Assembly: GCA_964387935.1 (NCBI GenBank)
Contig: CAYLZN010000002.1
Span: forward strand, 7,452 to 71,451
Reading direction: 5' to 3'
From: CAYLZN01 sp964387935
Lineage (GTDB): Bacteria; Acidobacteriota; Vicinamibacteria; Vicinamibacterales; JAFNAJ01
DNA length: 64,000 nucleotides
A program made the position numbers and the translations under genes. The notes under the pieces were generated by a model, which was given only the letters and a program-made list of their open reading frames with translations, searched no databases and had not been told where the DNA came from. Positions within the stretch are counted from its first letter, which is position 1, and each line of letters starts with the position of its first letter. Positions 42,966-51,281 of this stretch are shown here, piece by piece.

Positions 42966-44069
42966 TTGACGCCACCTCTTCGCGTCGCCGTCGTCGGGTG
43001 CGGCGGTATCGCCCAGATGATGCACCTGCCGACCCTGGCCGAGCGACCGGACCTCTTCACCATCGCCGGCCTGGCCGAGATCGATCGCGCCACGCTCGAC
43101 GCCGTCGGCGCGCGGTATCACGTCGAGCGGCGCACCACCGACCATCGCGAGCTCGTCACGCAGCCGGACGTGGACGCGGTGCTCGTGCTCGCCTCGGGCG
43201 GGCACCGGCAGTTCGTCCTCCCGGCCCTCGCCGCCGGCAAGCATCTCTTCGTCGAGAAGCCGCTCGGCTTCAGCCTCGCCGAGACCGAGGAACTCGCCCA
43301 CGCGGCCCGCGGCAGCGGCCGCATCGTCCAGGTCGGGTACCACAAACGTTGCGATCCGGCGTACCAGAAGGCCCGCGAGGAGGTGCGACGCATGCGCGGG
43401 CTCCGCTTCGTCGAGGCCACCGTCCTTCACCCGGACGAGGACCCGTACCGCAAGCATCACGCCCTGATGCCCGTTCGGACGCCCTCGACGCTCACCGAGG
43501 AGGAGATGGACGCCCTCGCCGCTCGCGAGGCGGGCGGAGACGACATGCGTCCGCTCCTCGATGCGACCGTCGGTGCCGACGCCCCGGCCGCCGTGCGTCT
43601 GGCGCTCCTCGTGCTGCTGACCAGCCTGATCCACGACATCAATCTGATCCGCGGCGTGCTCGGCGAGCCGGAGGAGGTGCTGTCCGCGCACACGTGGCGG
43701 GGCGGCATGGCGCAGACGTCGGTCACGCGATTCCCCGGCGACATCCGCGTCGTCATGAACTGGATTTCGCTGCCCGGCCTCGCCAACTACGAGGAGACGG
43801 TGCGCTTCATCGGCCCCGAGCGCCGGATCACCCTGACGTTCCCCTCTCCCTACCTCCGGCACGCGCCGACCGCGCTCGCCATCGAGCGCATGGACGGCGA
43901 ATCGCACGTCGTCGAACGTCACACCGTGGGGTACGAAGAGGCGTTTCGCGCCGAGCTGTACGCGTTCCGGGAGTCGATCCTCGCCGCGCGTCCCGCGGAC
44001 CCGGGCGTGGACGAGGCGATCGGCGACGCGAGGTGGATTGAATCCATCGCGCGCGCCATGCGAGCATGA
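42966..44069 (+). CDS. Gfo/Idh/MocA oxidoreductase
   Basis: 367 residues, starting TTG 42966 because the Rossmann strand (LRVAVVGCGGIAQMMHLPTL) begins 5 codons later and no ATG or GTG fits. It has LASGGHRQFVLPALAAGKHLFVEKPLGFSLAE with the catalytic EKP and a SLIHDINLIRGVLGE block with the His-Asp pair. Substrate is a sugar or cyclitol; given the adjoining transaldolase-like and iol genes it may serve polyol breakdown. It is the second such enzyme in the window and is only distantly like that at 29438. Confidence 0.85.
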   Translation: MTPPLRVAVVGCGGIAQMMHLPTLAERPDLFTIAGLAEIDRATLDAVGARYHVERRTTDHRELVTQPDVDAVLVLASGGHRQFVLPALAAGKHLFVEKPLGFSLAETEELAHAARGSGRIVQVGYHKRCDPAYQKAREEVRRMRGLRFVEATVLHPDEDPYRKHHALMPVRTPSTLTEEEMDALAAREAGGDDMRPLLDATVGADAPAAVRLALLVLLTSLIHDINLIRGVLGEPEEVLSAHTWRGGMAQTSVTRFPGDIRVVMNWISLPGLANYEETVRFIGPERRITLTFPSPYLRHAPTALAIERMDGESHVVERHTVGYEEAFRAELYAFRESILAARPADPGVDEAIGDARWIESIARAMRA

Positions 44070-44076
44070 GTTCGCC

Positions 44077-45177
44077 ATGCCACACGTCGAGCCGCCCGTG
44101 CCGTTCAAGAGCAAGCTCCACCAGATGACGCAGACGACGCCCACGTGTCTGTGGAACGACTCGGCGTCATTGGCCGAGTTGGCTGCGTCGATCGAGGACG
44201 GCGCCGTCGGCGCGACGTGCAACCCCGTCATCGCGCTTGCGGTGCTGAAGGCCGAGATGAGCCGGTGGAAGCTGCGCATCGCCGACCTCGTGAAGGAGAT
44301 GTCGACCGCGACAGAGGACCAGGTCGGCTGGCGGGTCATCGAGGAGATGTCGGCCGGAGCCGCGGCGCTGCTCGAGCCGATCTTCCACGCGCACGGCGGT
44401 CGGAACGGCCGGCTCTCGATCCAGACCGACCCCCGGTTCTACCGCGACACGCAGGCCATCGTGAACCAGGCGGTCCGGTTCAGCGCGCTCGCGCCGAACA
44501 TGATCGTCAAGATTCCCGTGACGCGCGCGGGGATTCCTGCCATCGAAGAAGCCACGTACCGAGGGGTGAGCATCAACGCGACGGTGTCCTTCACGGTGCC
44601 GCAAAGCCTCGCGGTCGCGGAGGCGGTCGAGCGCGGCCTGCGTCGGCGCGAGGCCGAGGGCAAGGACATCTCGACCATGGGGCCGGTCTGCACGATCATG
44701 GTCGGACGGCTCGACGACTGGCTGAAAGTCCTGCTCGAGAGGCAGCAGCTTTCGGTCGATCCGGGGTACCTCGAGTGGGCCGGCGTCGCCGTGTTCAAGA
44801 AGACCTACGCGCTGTTCCGCGAGCGCGGGTTCCGGGTCCGCCTGCTCTCGGCGGCCTTCCGCAACCATATGCACTGGAGCGAGTTCATCGGCGGTGACGT
44901 CGTGATCTCGCCGCCGTACGCCTGGCAGAAGCGGTACAACGCGAGCGACATCTCGATCGTGTCCCGGATCGACACGCCGGTGGATCCCGCGGTGGTCAGC
45001 GCGCTGCTCAGGTACTTCCCGGACTTCCGCCGGGCCTATGCGGAGGACGGCCTCACCGTGGACGAGTTCGACAGCTTCGGCTCGACGCGGCGGACGCTGC
45101 GGCAGTTCATCGCGGCCTGTGCGGATCTCTCGGCGCTGGTCCGCGACGTGATGATCCCGAATCCCGACACCGCGTGA
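44077..45177 (+). CDS. Transaldolase-family protein
   Basis: 366 residues from ATG 44077, 7 bases after the previous stop. CLWNDSASLAELAASIEDGAVGATCNPVIALAVL is the strand-1 region of class I transaldolases (the DSA and TxNP blocks). NMIVKIPVTRAGIPAIEEATYRGVSINATVSFTVPQSL includes the Schiff-base lysine strand (VKIP) and the NAT/FS block. The enzyme is a cytoplasmic class I aldolase that transfers or releases a three-carbon dihydroxyacetone unit. It is longer than the 215-residue fructose-6-phosphate aldolases. Position beside sugar dehydrogenases and iol genes suggests it cleaves a ketose phosphate made from a polyol. Confidence 0.85.
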   Translation: MPHVEPPVPFKSKLHQMTQTTPTCLWNDSASLAELAASIEDGAVGATCNPVIALAVLKAEMSRWKLRIADLVKEMSTATEDQVGWRVIEEMSAGAAALLEPIFHAHGGRNGRLSIQTDPRFYRDTQAIVNQAVRFSALAPNMIVKIPVTRAGIPAIEEATYRGVSINATVSFTVPQSLAVAEAVERGLRRREAEGKDISTMGPVCTIMVGRLDDWLKVLLERQQLSVDPGYLEWAGVAVFKKTYALFRERGFRVRLLSAAFRNHMHWSEFIGGDVVISPPYAWQKRYNASDISIVSRIDTPVDPAVVSALLRYFPDFRRAYAEDGLTVDEFDSFGSTRRTLRQFIAACADLSALVRDVMIPNPDTA

Positions 45178-45190
45178 AGTCCGACGCCGG

Positions 45191-45865
45191 TCACCGCACG
45201 ACCGAAATCGAGATCCCGTCCAGCTTCTCGCGCATGATCGGGAGGATCAGCGACTCGAGACGCGGGTCTACGGAGAGCGCCTCGTTGAACGCCCTGATGG
45301 CGCGCACCTGCGGATCCGGGGGCACGTCCTCGAGCACGCGCCCGTTCCGGATCAGATTGTCGGCGACGACCACGGAACCTGGGCGCACGAGCTGCAGTGA
45401 CAGTTCCAGGTACTCGAGGTAGCGTTCCTTGTCGGCGTCGATGAACACCAGGTCGAATGGCGCCTGGCCCGCAGCGATCATTGCGCGCAACGACTCGCCT
45501 GCGGGGCCCACCCGGACCTCGACGCGATCGTCGGCGCCGGCGTGGGCGAGGTTTTCGCGCGCCAGCGCGGCATGCCGTTCGTCGATCTCGAGCGTGACGA
45601 GTCGGCCGTCCGGTGGCAGCGCCCGCGCCAGCCACAGGGTGCTGTAGCCGGCGAGCGTGCCGATCTCGAGAATTCGAGCCGCGCGCACTATCCGCGCGAC
45701 CAGGTACAGCAGCTTGCCCAGGTTGGGCGAGACGTGGATGGCCGGGAGGCCGGCCGCCTCGGCCGACGCCCGCGTCCGCTCGAGCGCTTCGTCGCGACGG
45801 ACGAACAACCGCTCGATGTAGTCGTCTACCTGTCGTACGAGCGAGGCATCGAGGGAGTGCGCCAT
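45191..45865 (-). CDS. Class I SAM O-methyltransferase (Methyltransf_3)
   Basis: 224 residues: ILEIGTLAGYSTLWLARALP (SAM motif I), GRLVTLEIDERHAALARENL, FDLVFIDADKERYLEYL with the metal/catalytic Asp, and VVADNLIRNGRV. This is the caffeoyl-CoA/catechol O-methyltransferase family, dimeric and Mg-dependent, acting on small diols. The natural substrate is not predictable. It lies tail-to-tail with the transaldolase-like gene and upstream, on the same strand, of nothing in its operon. Confidence 0.9.
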   Translation of the reverse strand: MAHSLDASLVRQVDDYIERLFVRRDEALERTRASAEAAGLPAIHVSPNLGKLLYLVARIVRAARILEIGTLAGYSTLWLARALPPDGRLVTLEIDERHAALARENLAHAGADDRVEVRVGPAGESLRAMIAAGQAPFDLVFIDADKERYLEYLELSLQLVRPGSVVVADNLIRNGRVLEDVPPDPQVRAIRAFNEALSVDPRLESLILPIMREKLDGISISVVR

Positions 45866-45888
45866 GTCGTCTCTCCAGGGCCGTCAGT

Positions 45889-46836
45889 CTACCGCGGTGC
45901 ACCCACGTTGGCGCGCGTCACGAGGCCGACCCTGGTCGGCTGCTCGGCGGGCAGGCTCTCGCCGCGCAGGAGCTTCACCGCGCTCTCGATGGCGATACGG
46001 CCCATGTCGGCCGGGAACTGCGCCACCGACGCGTCCATCGTTCCCGCAGCGATTGCCCGGCGCGCGTCGTCCACCGCATCGAAACCGATCACGCGGATCG
46101 TGCCGGTCCTCCCTGCGGCGGCAATGGCTTCGATCGCCCCGAGTGCCATGACATCGTTGCACGCGAACACCGCGTCGATCTCGGGGTGGGCCTGCAGCAT
46201 GTTCTGGAGGACGTTGAATCCCTGATCGCGCTCCCAGTTCGCGGTCTGCGACGCGACGACGATGATTCCCGGGACGTCCCCGAGGGCCTCCCGGAACCCG
46301 CGCAGCCGCTCGTCTCCGGACTCGTGCCCCGGAATTCCCTCGAGCACAGCAACGTTGGCGCGCCCGCCAGTGGCGGCGACGAGATGACGGCCCGCCAGCC
46401 TCCCGCCATCGACGTTGTCGGACCCGACGAACGTCGCGGGGTGGACGCCGGCCTCGTCGGCGGCGGCCGCGTTCATGCGTTCGTCGACGATCACGACGGG
46501 GATCCCCGCGCGCTGGGCCTTGCCGATCGCCGGGACGATCTCCTTGGATCCGGAGGGCGCGACGCACAGGACATCGACGCCGGTCTGTACCAGGTTCTCG
46601 ACGATCTGCATCTGCTTCTCGACGTCGATCTCGCGCTCGGCGGCCTGAACGATGAGCGTGACGCCGAGCCGTGCCGCCGCGGCCTCGGCCCCCTTCTGCA
46701 GGTCGATGAAGAACGGGCTGTTGAGGGTCTTCAGGACCAGGGCGACGCGCGGGCGGTCGTGATCGATGCTGCGTCCGCAGCCCACCAGGCTGGCGACGGC
46801 AACGGCGACGAGCGCGCATCGGGCGGCAGAGCCCAT
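45889..46836 (-). CDS. RbsB-like sugar-binding lipoprotein (copy 2)
   Basis: 315 residues from ATG 46836 with GGAGG eight bases ahead. Lipobox LVGC follows a short signal peptide. The binding fold shows RPRVALVLKTLNSPFF, QIVENLVQTGVDVLCV, IPVVIVDERMN and VFACNDVMALGAIEAI. It is a close paralogue of the lipoprotein at 28485. It lies 36 bases after its permease gene (46873) and ATPase gene (47852) on the same strand, so this is a full RbsABC-type importer. With iolE, iolB and iolD around it, myo-inositol is the likely ligand. Confidence 0.92.
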   Translation of the reverse strand: MGSAARCALVAVAVASLVGCGRSIDHDRPRVALVLKTLNSPFFIDLQKGAEAAAARLGVTLIVQAAEREIDVEKQMQIVENLVQTGVDVLCVAPSGSKEIVPAIGKAQRAGIPVVIVDERMNAAAADEAGVHPATFVGSDNVDGGRLAGRHLVAATGGRANVAVLEGIPGHESGDERLRGFREALGDVPGIIVVASQTANWERDQGFNVLQNMLQAHPEIDAVFACNDVMALGAIEAIAAAGRTGTIRVIGFDAVDDARRAIAAGTMDASVAQFPADMGRIAIESAVKLLRGESLPAEQPTRVGLVTRANVGAPR

Positions 46837-46872
46837 CCGGAAGTCCTCCACTGGGCCAAGGTCCCCGGGGCG

Positions 46873-47844
46873 TCAGGCCGAGGCCGACGCGGTCTTCCGC
46901 GCGCGCGCGGCGCTGGCTCGCGCGTTCAGCACGGAATCGAGCAGCACCGCCGCGATGATCACCGCGCCGATCACCACCTGCTGCAGGAACGACGAGATGC
47001 CGATCAGGTTGAGGCCGTTGCGCAGCACGCCCATGATCAGCGCGCCGATGAGCGTGCCCACGAGCGTGCCCGAACCGCCCATCAGGCTCGTGCCGCCGAT
47101 GACCGTGGCCGCGATGGCGTCGAGCTCGTACATGATGCCGGCGATCGGCTGCGCCGAGTTGAGCCGCGCGGTCAGCGTCACGGCGGCGATCGCGCTCGTC
47201 ACCCCGGACAGCACGTAGACCATCGTCTTGTAGAAGCCGACACGCACGCCGGACAGCCGCGTGGCCTCCTCGTTGCCGCCCATCGCGTACACGTAGCGAC
47301 CGAAGATCGTGCGCGTCAGGACGAAGTGCGCCGCCAGGTACACCGCAATCATCAGGATCACCGGCGACGGGATCATCAGGGGCCGGCTGGTGGAGATGGC
47401 GCGAAACGCCGCATCGAAGCCGGAGATCGGCCGACCATCGGTGTAGAGCAGCGCAGCGCCACGCGCAATGCTCATCATGCCGAGCGTCGCGATGAAGGGC
47501 GGCAGGCGCCCCTTGGTGATGAGCAGGCCGTTGACGAGCCCGCAGGCCGCGCCGGTCGCCAGGCAGAGCAGCAGGGCCGCCGGCAGGGGCAGTCGCTGCT
47601 GCAGCGCGCTGGCCAGCACGACGCCGGCGAGCGCCACGATCGAGCCGACGGAGAGGTCGATCCCGGCCGAGAGGATCACGTACGTCATCCCTACGGCGAT
47701 GACGGCGTTGATCGTGGTCTGCTCGGTGATGTTGAGCAGGTTCGACACGGTCAGGAAGTGGGGCGTGAGCGCGGTCAGCAGCGCGCAGAGGCCGACCAGG
47801 CCGGCCAGCGTTCCAAGTTGGCGTCGTCCGAGCGAGCTGCTCAT
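46873..47844 (-). CDS. RbsC-like ABC permease
   Basis: 323 residues, about nine to ten TM segments: NAVIAVGMTYVILSAGIDLSVGSIVALAG near the start, GLVNGLLITKGRLPPFIATLGMMSIARGAALLYTDGRP in the middle, and the AIAATVIGGTSLMGGSGTLVGTLIGALIMGVLRNGLNL block that contacts the ATPase. This is the CUT2 family permease (ribose, xylose, inositol). It starts 7 bases after the ATPase stop. Confidence 0.93.
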   Translation of the reverse strand: MSSSLGRRQLGTLAGLVGLCALLTALTPHFLTVSNLLNITEQTTINAVIAVGMTYVILSAGIDLSVGSIVALAGVVLASALQQRLPLPAALLLCLATGAACGLVNGLLITKGRLPPFIATLGMMSIARGAALLYTDGRPISGFDAAFRAISTSRPLMIPSPVILMIAVYLAAHFVLTRTIFGRYVYAMGGNEEATRLSGVRVGFYKTMVYVLSGVTSAIAAVTLTARLNSAQPIAGIMYELDAIAATVIGGTSLMGGSGTLVGTLIGALIMGVLRNGLNLIGISSFLQQVVIGAVIIAAVLLDSVLNARASAARARKTASASA

Positions 47845-47851
47845 CGGGTCC

Positions 47852-49375
47852 TCACGCAGCCACGTGCCCGAGCGCGGCCCCGAGCACCCGCTCCTGGGTG
47901 GCCTCGACGGCGTCGAACTCGGCGACGATGCGCCCGAGGCGCATGACCAGGATGCGGTCGCTCATGCTGACGATTTCCGGGAGCTCCGACGAGATCATCA
48001 GGATGGCTGCGCCGCGCGCCGTCAGCTGGTTCATCAGCTCGTAGATCTCGACCTTGGCGCCGACGTCGATCCCGCGCGTCGGCTCGTCCATGATCAGCAC
48101 GTCGGCATGCGCCGCGAGCCACTTCGCGAGGACGACCTTCTGCTGATTGCCCCCGCTGAGCTGCTGGGCGAGCTGCCCGAGCCCCGGAGTCTTGATCCGG
48201 AGCTCGTGCACGTAGCGTTGCGCGACGCGCCGTTCCTCGGCGCCGCGCACGACCCCCGCCCGCGAGAGGCGCGAGAGCGACGGGAGCGCGATGTTGGCGC
48301 CCACCGGGAGGCCCAGGACCAGGCCCTGAGTCTTTCGATCTTCCGGCAGGAAACCGACGCCGCGTCGAATCGCCTCCGAGGGGTGCCGGACGTCCACGGG
48401 CTCGCCCTTGATGCACACCGTGCCGGCATCCCGCGGGTCCGCGCCGACGATCGCGCGCGCGAGCTCGGTCCGGCCCGCGCCCAGCAGGCCCGCGAGGCCG
48501 ACGACCTCGCCGCGATGCACGCGCAGGCTGACGTCGTGCAGCACGCCCTGCCGGCGCATGCCCTCGACGCGCAGCAGTTCGTCGCCCCGCGTGGCGCGCC
48601 GCTTCGGAAAGTGCTCGGCGAGCTCGCGATCGGCCATGAGCCGGATGAGGTGCGACAGGGGCACCTCGCCGACGCCGTGCGTCGCGACACGGCGGCCGTC
48701 CCGCAGCACGGTCACCATGTGCCCGACGCGGGCCACCTCCTCGAGACGATGCGAGATGTAGATGATCGCGGTCCCGCGCGCTGTGAGGCGCTCGATCGTG
48801 GCAAACAGTTCGGCGATCTCCGTCTCGGTGAGCGCCGACGTCGGCTCGTCCATGATCAGGACGCGCACGTGGTCGTCCAGGGCCTTGGCGACCTCCACCA
48901 TCTGCTGCTGCGCGATGCCGAGCTCGCGCACGGGCCGCCAGGGGGCGACGCGCAGGCCGAGCCGCTCGAAGAGCCGCTCGGTGTCGGCCTGCATGCGGTG
49001 CGAGTCGATGACGCCCGGGACACGGCGAGGCTCCCGGCCGAGGAAGATGTTCTCGGCCGACGACAGGTACGGAACCAGCGTTAGCTCCTGGTAGATCGTC
49101 CGGATGCCGAGCTGTTGCGCCTCGCGGGGGCTGCCGATCCGCACCGGGCGACCGTCCATCTGGATGTCGCCCGCGTCCTTCTGCAGCGCGCCGCTCAGGA
49201 TCTTCATCAGCGTGGACTTGCCTGCGCCGTTCTCGCCGAGCAGCGCGTGCACCTCGCCGCGCCGTACCTCCAGGTCCACGCCGTCGAGGGCGACGACGCC
49301 GGGAAAGGCTTTGCGGATTCCGGTCATCCGCAGCGCAGGTGGGGTGGGGAGCGCGGAGATGGCGTCGGGGGGCAC
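47852..49375 (-). CDS. RbsA-like ABC ATPase (double domain)
   Basis: 507 residues from GTG 49375; MTGIRKAFPG at 49327 is an alternative start. Two ABC modules: the first has GENGAGKST, IYQELTLVPYLS, QQQMVEVAKAL and LIMDEPTSAL; the second has LLGAGRTEL, LPEDRKTQGLVLGL, LSGGNQQKVVLAKWL and LIMDEPTRGIDVGAK. The degenerate second Walker A (GLLGAGRTE) is normal for CUT2 ATPases. Energises the RbsC/RbsB-type importer downstream. Starts 10 bases after the IolE-like gene stops, so all four genes form one minus-strand operon. Confidence 0.94.
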   Translation of the reverse strand: MPPDAISALPTPPALRMTGIRKAFPGVVALDGVDLEVRRGEVHALLGENGAGKSTLMKILSGALQKDAGDIQMDGRPVRIGSPREAQQLGIRTIYQELTLVPYLSSAENIFLGREPRRVPGVIDSHRMQADTERLFERLGLRVAPWRPVRELGIAQQQMVEVAKALDDHVRVLIMDEPTSALTETEIAELFATIERLTARGTAIIYISHRLEEVARVGHMVTVLRDGRRVATHGVGEVPLSHLIRLMADRELAEHFPKRRATRGDELLRVEGMRRQGVLHDVSLRVHRGEVVGLAGLLGAGRTELARAIVGADPRDAGTVCIKGEPVDVRHPSEAIRRGVGFLPEDRKTQGLVLGLPVGANIALPSLSRLSRAGVVRGAEERRVAQRYVHELRIKTPGLGQLAQQLSGGNQQKVVLAKWLAAHADVLIMDEPTRGIDVGAKVEIYELMNQLTARGAAILMISSELPEIVSMSDRILVMRLGRIVAEFDAVEATQERVLGAALGHVAA

Positions 49376-49385
49376 GCGGCGTCCG

Positions 49386-50279
49386 TCAGAGGCCGAGGCC
49401 TCGCAGGTACTCGCGGTTGCGTCGCGCGCTCTCGGCCGGGGCGCCCATGCCGGGCAGCACGTCCTGCTCGACGACGATCCAGTCGTCGTACCCGTGGGCC
49501 CACAGCTCGCGGAGCATGGCGGGGAAGTCCACGCTGCCGCGCCCCAGCTCGCAGAACACCCCGCGCCTCATCGTTTCGAAGTAGTCCCACGAGGCGCCGC
49601 GGGCCCGGTTGAGCACGTTCGGTTCGAAGTCCTTGAAGTGCACGTGCCAGACGCGGGCCGCATAGCGCCGGTAGATCTCGATGGGATCGCCGCCGGCCAG
49701 GCTCAGGTGCCCGGTGTCGATGCAGAGCCCGACGAGCGTGGGGTCCGTCCGTTGCATCAGCTCGTCCACCTCCCACGGTGTCTCGACGAACCCGGCGCAG
49801 TGCGGGTGGAAGACGGTGCGCAGGCCGGTCTCGTCGCGCACGGCTCGCGCGATGTCGTGACTGCCGCGCGCAAACGTCGCCCACTGCTCGGCCGTGAGGC
49901 CGTCCTCGCGGATGATGCGTCCCGCGCGCGCGACGCGCATGCGGTCCTTGCCGCAGTCGTCGGCCAGGACGATGACCGGGGCCTCGCCAGTGGCCGCGAG
50001 CAGGCGGGCCGTGCGCACGGCGGTTGCGATCCCGTCGCGGTGCGTGCCGGCGTCGGCCAGCCGCACGGGCACGAACGCGCCGAGCATGGCGAGTGTGCGC
50101 TTCGACAGCTCGTCCGAGAGTCGCGCCGGCTCGGTGGGCATGAAGCCCCAGTCGCCGAGCTCGGTGCCGGCGTACCCGGTCGAGGCGATCTCGTCCAGCA
50201 CCTGGGCGCACGGCGCGGACTTCTCCATGCCATCGAACTCGAGGACGCCCCACGAACACGGGGCATTCGCAATGCGCAT
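49386..50279 (-). CDS. IolE/IolI-like sugar isomerase-dehydratase (TIM barrel)
   Basis: 297 residues of the xylose-isomerase-like TIM-barrel family. It opens IANAPCSWGVLEFDG, the pattern of 2-keto-myo-inositol dehydratases (IolE), and has FHPHCAGFVETPWEVDELM, CIDTGHLSLAGGDP and VWHVHFKD supplying metal-binding His/Asp/Glu, then WIVVEQDV at the end. IolE removes water from 2-keto-inositol; IolI isomerises it. Context (divergent iolB-iolD, inositol-type importer) favours IolE. Confidence 0.85.
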   Translation of the reverse strand: MRIANAPCSWGVLEFDGMEKSAPCAQVLDEIASTGYAGTELGDWGFMPTEPARLSDELSKRTLAMLGAFVPVRLADAGTHRDGIATAVRTARLLAATGEAPVIVLADDCGKDRMRVARAGRIIREDGLTAEQWATFARGSHDIARAVRDETGLRTVFHPHCAGFVETPWEVDELMQRTDPTLVGLCIDTGHLSLAGGDPIEIYRRYAARVWHVHFKDFEPNVLNRARGASWDYFETMRRGVFCELGRGSVDFPAMLRELWAHGYDDWIVVEQDVLPGMGAPAESARRNREYLRGLGL

Positions 50280-50365
50280 CCGATCCGTCCTTTCCGTCCT
50301 GCCAGCCCGCTGACGCCGCCGCCGTACGGCGACGAACTCGACCGCTCACCCGAGTGGCACCATGC

Positions 50366-50371
50366 TATGCT
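50366..50371 (+). promoter_or_regulatory. -10-like TATGCT before iolB
   Basis: TATGCT lies 12 bases before the iolB ATG at 50384, again leaving a very short leader. The 104-bp gap to the divergent iolE-like start (50279) should hold the control region for both operons; I see no clear operator. Confidence 0.35.
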
Positions 50372-50383
50372 GCTCGCGCGCGC

Positions 50384-51256
50384 ATGATACCCGAAGTCCA
50401 ACTGCTGCATCATTCCCGGCGCCTGCCGCCCGATGCGTCAGGTGTGCTGCTCGACATCGCCCCCGAGCAGGCGGGCTGGCCGCTGATCCACTTCACCGTC
50501 CGGCAACTCGCTGCCGGCACGAGCTGGGAGCTGCACACCGGCCGCCACGAGGTCTGCCTCGTGCTGCTCGCCGGCCACTGCCGCGTGCGGTGGGACGGGC
50601 GCGAGTGGTACGAGCTCGGCCCCCGGGCCAGCGTCTTCGACGCGTATCCGCACGCCGCGTATTGTGCGGCGGGCACGCGTGTCGAGGTCGTCGCCCAGCA
50701 CCGGACCGAGCTGGCAGACTGCCGGTCGCCTTCGAGCGCCTCGATGGCGCCGCAGATCGTTCCGCCGGACTCGTGCGGCCTCGAGATCAGGGGCGGCGGG
50801 AACGCCACGCGCCAGATCGTGGACATCCTCCCGCCGGCGTTCCCGGCCGATCGGCTGCTCGTGTGCGAGGTGTTCACGCCGGCCGGCAACTGGTCCAGCT
50901 ATCCGCCGCACAAACACGACGTCGACAACCCGCCGGCCGAGGTGGATCTCGACGAGGTGTACTACTTCCGGTTGCGCGATCCGGACGGCTACGCGTTCCA
51001 GCGGCTCTACACCGCGGACGGGAGCTTCGATCGCACGTTCACGGTGACCGACGGCGACCTGCTGCTCATTCACGAGGGATACCACCCCTTCGTCACCGCG
51101 TTCGGGTACGACGCGTACTACCTCAACGTCCTTGCCGGGTCGCGGCGTTCGATGGCGGCCGCCGACGATCCGCGCTACGCACGGATCCGCGCCGCCTGGC
51201 CGCCGCCCGACCCGCGCGTTCCGATCGTGGCGCCCCCGCCGCGGGCGGCCCGATAG
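50384..51256 (+). CDS. iolB: 5-deoxy-glucuronate isomerase
   Basis: 290 residues of the IolB bicupin family. The C-terminal cupin carries NWSSYPPHKHDVDNP then EVDLDEVYYFRLRDPDGYAFQRLY, with the metal-binding HKHD, Glu and later His (LLLIHEGYHPFVTAFGYDAYYLNVLAG). IolB turns 5-deoxy-glucuronate into 2-deoxy-5-keto-gluconate in inositol catabolism. iolD follows 25 bases later on the same strand. Start ATG 50384 is the first in frame. Confidence 0.93.
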   Translation: MIPEVQLLHHSRRLPPDASGVLLDIAPEQAGWPLIHFTVRQLAAGTSWELHTGRHEVCLVLLAGHCRVRWDGREWYELGPRASVFDAYPHAAYCAAGTRVEVVAQHRTELADCRSPSSASMAPQIVPPDSCGLEIRGGGNATRQIVDILPPAFPADRLLVCEVFTPAGNWSSYPPHKHDVDNPPAEVDLDEVYYFRLRDPDGYAFQRLYTADGSFDRTFTVTDGDLLLIHEGYHPFVTAFGYDAYYLNVLAGSRRSMAAADDPRYARIRAAWPPPDPRVPIVAPPPRAAR

Positions 51257-51281
51257 CGGCCGGGCCACCGGAGGGCTCATC